From NCBI RefSeq assembly GCF_008831285.2, contig NW_022204572.1, forward strand, positions 1-44,906: a stretch of DNA of 44,906 nucleotides. Direction: 5' to 3'. The translations under genes were made by a program, and so were the position numbers. The stretch is from Nymphaea colorata (lineage: Eukaryota > Streptophyta > Magnoliopsida > Nymphaeales > Nymphaeaceae). The notes under the pieces are model-generated. The model worked only from the letters and a program-made list of their open reading frames with translations, ran no database searches and had not been told where the DNA came from. Positions 38,001 through 44,906 of this stretch are shown piece after piece (the first letter of the stretch is position 1; each line of letters starts with the position of its first letter).

Positions 38001-38237
38001 GTAGAAAAGAAACAGAATAATGCTGTGATTGGTTACGTAAAGATATGCCAATCCGAATGCCACAATCAGCAGGAAAAGAATGCTGAGCTTGTAAGTCAAA
38101 AGATGGAGAAGGACTGCCGAGGAGAGTATCGATCCAATGACGATGAGTATTTTTACTGAGGAGTATTCTATGGGTTGGATGTTGATAATCGGCGAGGAGA
38201 GCTAGAATTACTGCTTATTGCTATTGCCACTTTGCAT
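35062..38237 (-). CDS. P5-type ATPase-like membrane protein lacking all catalytic motifs (pseudo-ATPase)
   Basis: About 1058 aa, near the usual P5 length. ATG at 38235-38237. Two N-terminal membrane helices (IVIGSILSSAVLLHLL, LFLLIVAFGLAYLYV) precede RYGLTDERM, typical of P5 ATPases. M3/M4-like helices are followed by the A domain (VNFTEILVGDIIQIE, LLIGNFEI). Later come a stretch resembling the HILF and kGqLvR blocks, P- and N-domain-like regions, and hydrophobic helices (YMFIIWFWILFGW, IILMIFLTFVPLLA, LLLGVLISILIILIV, WFTMMIIVKIPIKIIL). The aligned signature motifs are changed: TGES reads GTNR (about 37270), DKTGT reads SQTGA (about 36790), TGD reads SIF (about 36040) and GDGxND reads GSDFDD (about 35885). 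It cannot form the aspartyl-phosphate. About eight single-base breaks, none inside those motif residues. Confidence 0.75.
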
Positions 38238-38281
38238 AGCTCGCACCAGTTATTATAATAGATAAGGTGCCAAAAAATCAT

Positions 38282-39036
38282 TCAAATCTCCCTAACGATA
38301 ATCACCACTCCCGCGTCGTCCACTCCGAACACGCTCGACAGCCTCTCCTCCATCCTGCGGTTGAGACTCATCGAAGGGAACTGAACCAGGTCGAACTTGG
38401 CATGCTTGCTTTCGAAGTGCTGGCGAAGGTAGCCGTTGACGTACTTGTACAGGGTCTCAATGGAATCCTAGAAGTCGAAGTCTTTATGACTGCCTTTGCT
38501 GCCATTCTGAATTTGATGGTGATTGGATAGGTGATGTAGTGTTTGAGGAAGTGGTCCTTATCCCTGGCAGCCTCTTTTTCCATTTCGCCTTGGATGAACT
38601 GCTCTCATGCTCCTGCTTTTCCTTGGCGGATTGAAGCTCAGCCAATTTGAAATATTCTTGATTTTGCTCTTCGATTTCCTTCCTATTTAATTGAACTGCC
38701 TAGCTAGGCTTTTCCATGGCCATTCTCTCATTCTCTTGGTATGGTCGATAATTCCTCATCATTCTCTCGTATTCCTCAAAAATACGATCGTCATCTTACT
38801 TTGGGTGACTATCCATCACCATCCTTTTTTTCTTGATTGGGTTGGCGTTCCATCATCATTCTTTCATTCTCTTAGTACGGATGCTAGCCAATGAGAGAAT
38901 TGAAGGCAGACTAAGTATCCCAATTGTTTGAAGCCAGTGCCTGGATCACAAGTTCAATCTCATCGACGTTGGAAAGCTACATCAGCTTGAAAACTTCATC
39001 CACTTTCTGAGGTTCGAGATGCTCCAGAAGTTCCAT
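38282..39036 (-). CDS. UBA/UBX-domain protein (FAF/UBXD-like)
   Basis: About 252 aa. ATG at 39034-39036. The N-terminal 50 residues look like a UBA domain (VFKLMELSNVDEIELVIQA, NNWDTESAFNSLI). A Met/Glu/Asn-rich helical linker follows, with repeats of the type YxENERMMMER. The C-terminal 85 residues resemble a UBX domain: ITIKFRMAAK, DSIETLYKYVNGYL, AKFDLVQFP (FPS rather than FPR at the p97-binding turn) and a final VVIIVRE strand. Such proteins are p97/CDC48 adaptors in ubiquitin-dependent degradation. Two single-base breaks (about 38490 and 38795). It ends at TGA 38282-38284, 45 bp from the pseudo-ATPase start. Confidence 0.65.
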
Positions 39037-39200
39037 CCGTCAATCCAATCGCTTTTTTAATGCCAATTATACTTTTTGCTGAAATTTGAACAGAATGTTT
39101 TTAGAAAGGAGCAGCATTATATCTCCTTTCCATCCCCTTATGCTCCACGGTGATATATATCCTTTTATTGCCCATCAAATAGCTTTTATTCTAAAATAAA

Positions 39201-40495
39201 ATGAGATCATTATAAACCAAACAGCCTCCCACCGCCATTCGGTTCACATACCAGGACTCTCCCGCTCGACCGATCCACATTCAGACAGAATATCGCAGCC
39301 AGTCAGTTCCGAGAGTATTCGAAACCAATTCCAGCCTGTCCCACCCTCACGCAAGACCTTGGCATTTGATAACGATAAATCGCATATAAAAGTTGTCGAA
39401 ATGGAGTAATCCGAAGAACGCAGGGAGAGAAGACGGAAATCTTCGAAGAGGTAGGGCGATAGCGAGATAGAGCAAGAGTAGGAGAGAAAAAGAGTTATTC
39501 CATCTTCAATGGGATCAACAATTAAAATACTACAAAAATAAAGGAATTGGTGATGTCCAAGGAGAGCTGCAAGGAGCAGTCAGTCCAAACCGATGGGTAG
39601 GCTAAGAGGACCAAAAAATAAGCAATTTCATGCAATCAGCCGAGAAAAACCCACCACAGGTCCTTCCGATGAGGCAATTGCAGATATAGTTGCCCCATGC
39701 CAGAGAAGAACCGTTGTAGTTGTCCAAATACACCCATACGAATCCTATCAGGCAGAATCATTGCAGAAATAACTTACCTCAAAGAAAAGGAATTATCCTA
39801 TCTCAAGCTTTAGCTTTAGCGCCATGAACGGTGCGAGAGGATTACGCATGAAAATGAATCCATATATAAGAGATTAGTTGAAAAATTAGACACGATAACC
39901 ACAGAAATACAGCGTCTAATGTTCAGAAACACAATACATAATCCCAACGTCAATCAAAGCACAAGAAATCCCCACATAAAAAGTTGCATCACGATGCGTC
40001 TCCCTCGGATACAACTCGCTTCATGCATCCCTAGTCGTCAAAGAGGTAAAGCAAGCAAAAGTAGATCCTAACTAATGTTCTCAACCAAATAACACCCTCC
40101 AGTGATGTTCCCCAGGAGAAATTATAAACGAGTGAACTTTTGAGATCAAACACTGCCACTTTTTACAGGCAGGACCACAAGAAGACCATAAAGAATCACC
40201 GGAACGCTCTCAACGTCCAACATTACCTGCAAATACCCCCAGTTGACGACGAGCAATTGCGGTAAAGGCTGGAATAGTCGGTCCGCAGATACACAAATAC
40301 CGTTTCCTTTTAAGATGTGCCGATGAAGGACAAGCTGGCCTCCATCAACCGCCACCTCTAGAGCAAATACACATTCGGGAACAAATGGCACAAGCGCAAA
40401 CCCACTCGCGGATGAGTTCCCAATCAAGGATCGTCCAGCGCGGCCGAAGCATCACCACTTCATCAGCAGTCTATCGAAATTATCTGCATCTTTGA
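39201..40495 (+). CDS. orphan coiled-coil protein
   Basis: About 430 aa. ATG at 39201 (codon 5 is TAA). A Pro/Ser/Thr-rich N-terminus (IRFTYQDSPARPIHIQTEY) is followed by a Glu/Arg-rich helix (EESEERRERRRKSSKREG). Then come a coiled coil (YLKLELERHERCERITHENE, where two Glu are TAG) and a C-terminal Gln/Ser-rich stretch (EQIHIREQMAQAQTHSRMSS). The frame is broken at least six times by single bases. It ends at TGA 40493-40495. It may continue through a further break into the ORF at 40539. No family recognised. Confidence 0.55.
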
Positions 40496-40538
40496 TCATC
40501 CATCATTCACTATACACCACATCAATCAATATCACCAT

Positions 40539-40891
40539 ATGGAGAGCATGCTGCTTAGTGAAGAAAAGCAACATGAACGTGAAACGCTGATCGATTGGGA
40601 CAATAACGACAAGGTGGAGCAACTGACTCTCTACCTCAGGAAATACAAAGCGATCTCTAAGCGAAAATGCATCAATCCATATAAACCCACATCCTCGGCA
40701 AGCAAAAATTAGTCAATACGCTTAACGACGCCCTTCCCGCCATCCAAAGGCACAGATCCAAGGAAATCAACACCGATGAGGAACTGAATTCGCTGATTTA
40801 GATGATGGAAGTACGGGAAAAGATAGATTTTACCCTTGAAGCCATCGAGGGGGTGACAAGTCGGCAACAGGAGCAGCAGGAAAACATGTGA
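40539..40891 (+). CDS. small helical orphan or 3' part of the preceding gene
   Basis: About 117 aa from ATG 40539 to TGA 40889-40891, with one single-base break near 40690. Helical and charged: SEEKQHERETLIDWDNNDKV, TLYLRKYKAISKRK, LVNTLNDALPAIQRH and LIEMMEVREKIDFTLEAIEG (Glu after LI is TAG). The frame is open upstream as far as 40460, so it could be the C-terminus of the coiled-coil gene at 39201. Confidence 0.5.
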
Positions 40892-40975
40892 TATCAATCA
40901 AGCTGTATATGGGGATCAATTAAAGTTGCATTTTACTGAGGGACGGAGGATTGTTAATTTGAAGCAGTATATAAA

Positions 40976-42379
40976 TCAAAGATTAATGTTGCTATGCGCA
41001 TCCAAGGAATTGACTGAAAGGGGGTCTTCTCCCTTTCCTCTTCTCTTTCTTCCCCTCACCTTCACCTCCACTGGCTCCATCTCCACCAACTCATTGAACC
41101 ACAGCGTGTCTCCGCCTTTCATGTCGATGGTCGGACCAAGCGAATCAGAAAGACTGTCGTTGGGAAGAGGCATGGTATCGTTGGGAAGGTTGGAGATGCG
41201 AACATCGTTCACTTATTCCTTTTTGTCCTTCTCTGCTGAGTCCTTGTCGTCACTCTTGGTCATCATGTTCTCCTCGAGGTCGCTGGGGAGGGCCTTCCTG
41301 ACGATGCGGAAGATGATGTATCCGATGAGTCCGCAGAGGACCAGGATCAGCAGGATCCAAAACTCCATCTTGTCCTTCCAGAGATTGGGCACGTAGGCTT
41401 CCTGACCGTCCCAAGCGAGGCAGGTGTTGGCATCCGAGCAAATGGCGCATCCGATGGCGCAGTTGGCACAGGTCTTGATGGTGTTGTTGAGCGTGGGGAA
41501 GTATTTGGTGGGACACTGGCTGACGCACATGCGCACATCAGGCACCACGTATAGATTATTATCGCAGACAGGCAAACAGACGTTGCCCTGCAGGTAGAAG
41601 CCAACCGCGCAGGAAAGGCACTGGCTGTTCAGTCCGCCGAAGCAGGTGAGGCAGTATGCGTGGCAATCCTTGGTTGCGATGATCAGCTCCTTGATGCCCC
41701 AGAAAGCGACTGCAGGATTGGCTTCGCTGTTGAGCGCCTTGAAGTTGACAGCCAGGTAGGAAGTGTTATGCACGATGGTGTACTCCTTGATCCTCACGCA
41801 ATCAGTAGCGTTGCCAGTCTGACCGTTGATGTTTTCGGCCAGGTCAGTTGACGAGGTTACATTGGTCACGTTGTCGTAGACTGTTCCGCTTCCGCAGTAG
41901 TACTTGTAGTCGAAGTTTGAAGCTCCATTGGCATCGGTAAGCGTCAATCTCAGGTAATCTGCTTCCGACCAGGCGCCAACGTAGCCCACTCCGAATCTAA
42001 CAACCACGGCGTAGTGGTTGAGTGCGATGCCGGTGTAGTTCTTGAACAGGTAATCGTTGCTGGCGTACTGGCCGGAGAAAGTGTAATTGGTGACGGTAAC
42101 CGGGGTGGGACTGGAGGAGGTGAATCCGGTGAGAGTCATTGCTGGGGAGTTGGGGAGGTCGTTGGCGACGAGGGTGCGTTGGGGGGCGAGCGAGCAGGGG
42201 GTCGGCGAGGACCAGTTCGCGTTCATGTTGAAGATGTTATTCGCGCAAACCATGCACCCAGAGGCCGTTTCGTTGAAGCAGGGCCCCTTGAAGTCGATGC
42301 AGGATGCGGCGCAGAAGTGGGAGAGCACTGGGGCGGTCAGGCAGACGAGTATGACAGCCAATGTAAAGGGTTTGATCAT
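40976..42379 (-). CDS. Cys-rich type I surface membrane protein
   Basis: 467 aa in one unbroken frame once the TAA at 41213-41215 is read as Glu. The start is ATG 42377-42379 and the stop is TGA 40976-40978. Signal peptide MIKPFTLAVILVCLTAPVLS. An extracellular domain carries many N-glycosylation sequons (NYT, NVT, NAT, NTS). A Cys-rich growth-factor-receptor/furin-like module follows (CLTCFGGLNSQCLSCAVGFY, CANCAIGCAICSDANTC). Next come a single transmembrane helix (FWILLILVLCGLIGYIIF) and a cytoplasmic tail rich in Asp/Glu/Lys/Ser. A shorter protein would end at 41213 under the standard code. Likely a ciliate surface or receptor-like protein; ligand unknown. Confidence 0.88.
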
Positions 42380-43119
42380 GAGAGATTAATTACTTCAAAT
42401 GGATTATAATTCTAATATATTCCCTTAGTATTTCACGCGAAATCACCATAAATACCGACGGCACTTTGCGTTAATTTCAAAAATAAAATTAATGGGTTGG
42501 CTGGGAGGGGGAAAGCATTAGTGGAAAGTACTGGGTGTTTGGTTATGAATTAAGATATCCTGGTTGTTTGCTCAGGGACCGTTTTTGAATATAATTCTAT
42601 TATTTCTTTTATTTTTTTAAGGGAAAAGTTAACTATCGATAAATGACCCAACTTGAGGATTTCCCCCAAAGTAGTCAAAAGATAAGCCAATTCTATTCAC
42701 TTTAAAAGTTTATTACCGTATTACAACTTTCCATCTCCGCCATTTGAATACAAAAACATCTATCTCTTGAGCGAAGAGGGCAATCTTGGCAGAGTTCATC
42801 CGTGAGGGGCAATTCGGGAGGAGAGGGAGGGGAGGAGGAGGACTGAAGTTTATTTTGTAGTGCGGTTTAAAAGTGAGAAGGGGGTTTGTGCAAATCTAGA
42901 AAAAGATTGCTATATATCCTCACAGAAATCCATCACGAAAAAACTATATCTAACACCCTATCCCCACCGTCCAATCCCATCCATGACCTCATCACCATCC
43001 TTCCTTCTCTCTTCCCATTATGATCCCCCTCCATCGTTCCCCTTTCCTGCTTGTTCATTTATACAAATCCACATCCCTCCTCGTATGCAAACCCCGATCG
43101 GATGGCGGCATAATCTATT
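42380..43119. other. 740-bp divergent intergenic region
   Basis: Between the surface-protein start (-) and ASF1 start (+). AT-rich, with two G/A-rich tracts (about 42500-42520 and 42813-42845) and C/T-rich sequence near 42955-43080. An 87-codon frame at 42860-43123 lacks an ATG start and overlaps the ASF1 start; I do not accept it as a gene. Confidence 0.5.
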
Positions 43120-43808
43120 ATGAGCAAGATTCAAATCGATAATATTACAATAGTGAACCCAAAGGCCGCCCCCTGCGATCTCATCCGCATCGCCGTCACC
43201 TTCACCGCACTCGCACCACTGCCCACCGCCCTCAACTGGAAGATCACCTACGTTGGCTCTGCCTTCTCCGAAGAGTATGACCAAGTACTCGAGGAGTTCG
43301 AAATTGGACCGATAAAAGAAGCAAGCACCATGAGCTTCACCGTCTAATGCGACCCTCCAGAACTCAGCAAAGTACCCAGAGAGGAGCTGCTATGTAAGGA
43401 TCGAAGTATGTAGGCACCACAGCCATGATTTTGTCTGTCAGCTACGGACAGCAATAATTCGCAAGGATCGGCTACTACGTCCTCAACACCTATCGCGGAG
43501 AACTAGAGGACACCTCGGAACTGGCCGTCGAGGAAGTGCTTGCGCATGTCGACAGGATAATCATCCACGAAAAACCCAGAGTCACCAAGTTCGAAATAAT
43601 CTGGGACTAGCCGTAAGGAGGGCAGCAGCAGGACGCAGAGGAGGCGAGGGAGGGGGCGTAAGTCGGGGAATCGAAGGAAAGGGAGGAGAGGTAAGAGGGG
43701 GAGCCTTCAGGGTAAAAAGAGTCATAGGGGAAGCAATTGCAATAAAGGGAGGAGCTTAAGCTAGCAGAGCAGGGGAGCACTCCCTAGGGAGGAGAGATAG
43801 ATACGTGA
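43120..43808 (+). CDS. ASF1: histone H3-H4 chaperone ASF1
   Basis: 222 aa after removing a 20-nt intron, in one frame. ATG at 43120 (MSKIQIDNITIVNP). Blocks: LNWKITYVGSAFSEEYDQVL, FEIGPI, FTVECDPPEL, SVSYGQQEFARIGYYV (Glu = TAA where ASF1 has invariant GQEF) and PRVTKFEIIWDE (final Glu = TAG). The Ig-like core is complete. It is followed by an acidic Glu/Gln/Gly-rich tail of about 60 residues, where a dozen Glu are TAA or TAG, ending at TGA 43806-43808. It acts in nucleosome assembly, handing H3-H4 to CAF-1 or HIRA. Convergent with the carboxypeptidase gene, 35 bp away. Confidence 0.96.
43394..43413 (+). other. 20-nt spliceosomal intron in ASF1
   Basis: GTAAGGATCGAAGTATGTAG has a strong GTAAG 5' end and TAG 3' end. 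Removal joins REELL-C to TTAMILSVSY, which matches the ASF1 family length exactly and restores frame. Confidence 0.92.
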
Positions 43809-43843
43809 ACCAATGATAAAAAACCGTCATACTATCATTACAC

Positions 43844-44802
43844 TCACTCCTTATCCAACTTGTCCTAACTTTCTAGAACCAAGTAAAAATATTTAGTAAG
43901 GATCGTCTGCCACTTTTCCCGGTAGAAGGTGAGTTGCCTCTCTGTGAGGGGATTGAAGATGGTTAAACAGAGATCGTTAGAAGAGAGCCCTGCCTTGTAT
44001 CCCCCGTAAACTTATAGTAAATTGCTGTATTTCACTCCTTTACCGTATTTCATGTACTGGAAGGCCTGTCCGTTGACGTTGAGAGTTTCCACATTCACTA
44101 CTCGGCAGTGCTTGCAGAAGGACTACCTTAATTGTTGCATAATTGGCTATGATGGGTCAGCTTCATCTCCTTTTTTTGGTAGTAGACCATTGAGGATTAG
44201 CCACTGTGGAGGTCCAAATATACCAAGGGATTTAACCTGCCTGCGAGCTCGTTTAAGCATTGAGTATAGGTCTATGAGAGGGGAGATTTGCCTCCGTATG
44301 TTTATCCCTAGGTGATGGAGAATCCGATGGGAAAATTGCGGTTCAAATCGATTCCTATTTTATATGATAAGTACCATTTTGATTAGTCCTTTGGCAAAAA
44401 TTCCCCCGAAGACATTTTCCCTCATATTGTTGGCTACGTAGATGATAGTTATGGCTGCGTTGTTTAGAATGGTTTGATCCTTGGCAAGGGAGTTAGCAAA
44501 ATCTATGCAAATTTAGCTGGTTATGAGTTAGTGCGCATGGACATTGCAAGTGAGTAAGGCATTAAATGGATCGGTTGAGTTGTTTCCTATTGTGATGTAT
44601 TTGATGCTATGGTCCTGAGGACAGCTTTCCTAGGTGAGATGTTGCGTACATTTTGGAAGAAAGGATTGCTTTGAAGGAGAGCAGATATATTTTGCTATAA
44701 CTATTCACTGTTTCGGTAAAGAGATAGAGGTAAGGAATACTGTCTTGCTATAGAAAGCAAGAGAAGGGTAAAAAAGAGAAAAGCTATTGCCAAGATATTC
44801 AT
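43844..44802 (-). CDS. secreted M14 zinc carboxypeptidase-like protein
   Basis: About 320 aa. ATG at 44800-44802, signal peptide MNILAIAFLFFTLLLLSIA. Metallocarboxypeptidase landmarks: first zinc motif in CNVHAHELITSEI (H-x-x-E, the Glu is TAA), substrate block IDLNRNFPIGF, SETYTQCLNEL, third zinc ligand in YLDLHSGESS, and a C-terminal FQYMKYGKGVKYSNLLEVYGG where the putative catalytic Glu is again TAA. All zinc ligands and the catalytic Glu exist only under the reassigned code. Expected role: extracellular or lysosomal removal of C-terminal residues. Frame breaks near 44625, 44375 and 44120. It ends at TGA 43844-43846. Its start codon lies 29 bp from the telomere. Confidence 0.87.
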
Positions 44803-44831
44803 ATTTATGTTTATATCTTCAATCAAAATAA

Positions 44832-44906
44832 GGGGTTGGGGTTGGGGTTGGGGTTGGGGTTGGGGTTGGGGTTGGGGTTGGGGTTGGGGTTGGGGTTGGG
44901 GTTGGG
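44832..44906. repeat. right telomere, G4T2 repeats
   Basis: Twelve and a half GGGGTT units running to the end of the window, complementary to the left-end C4A2 repeats. Both chromosome ends are therefore present. Confidence 0.98.

Noticed and set aside
42860-43123. 87-codon plus-strand ORF
   Set aside because: No ATG start, low-complexity Pro/Ser content from a C/T-rich tract, and it runs into the ASF1 start.

Overview
This window is a complete, telomere-capped ciliate macronuclear chromosome of about 44.9 kb. It begins with C4A2 repeats (1-90) and ends with G4T2 repeats (44832-44906), the Tetrahymena/Paramecium-type (oligohymenophorean) telomere. Standard-code reading breaks nearly every gene with in-frame TAA and TAG. 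Wherever a family is well conserved, those codons sit on invariant glutamates: galactokinase GEHIDY, kinesin FEET and RPLNxKE, kinase hinge VFELG and VMEYC, ASF1 GQEF, and carboxypeptidase HxHE. Only TGA terminates. This is the peritrich nuclear code (UAA/UAG = Glu, NCBI table 30), so the organism is most likely a peritrich such as a Vorticella or Opisthonecta relative. Introns are tiny: two clear ones are exactly 20 nt.

Many genes show single-base deficits at short homopolymers that break the frame. I read these mainly as uncorrected sequencing or assembly deletions. Coordinates below therefore span the whole gene from ATG to TGA across the breaks, and a residue stated to cross a break is a reconstruction.

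Layout, left to right:
- 0.2-5.2 kb: a secreted Asn/Gly heptad-repeat protein (-), a Ser/Thr kinase (+), and the APC/C activator CDH1/FZR (-).
- 5.8-12.2 kb: one very large (about 2100 aa) protein with macroglobulin-like features.
- 12.5-18.5 kb: a 42-aa membrane peptide, COX15, a kinesin-8/KIF19-like motor, an ANP32-like acidic LRR protein, and an SHIPPO/STPG ciliary protein.
- 18.6-24 kb: a monoglyceride-lipase-like hydrolase, a tandem pair of paralogous orphan genes, and a divergent kinase.
- 24.3-28 kb: Golgi pH regulator, NatC catalytic subunit NAA30, and a cyclic-nucleotide-binding protein.
- 28.2-32.2 kb: AT-rich orphan genes.
- 32.3-39 kb: galactokinase, a GID9/MAEA E3 subunit, a P5-type ATPase-like protein that has lost all four signature motifs, and a UBA/UBX protein.
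- 39.2-44.8 kb: coiled-coil orphans, a Cys-rich type I surface protein, ASF1, and a secreted M14 carboxypeptidase whose start codon lies 29 bp from the telomere.

The genes are unrelated eukaryotic housekeeping, ciliary and secretory functions packed with 20-700 bp spacers on both strands; no operon logic is evident. The most novel item is the P5-type pseudo-ATPase. The heptad-repeat secreted protein, the orphan tandem pair and the short membrane peptide follow.
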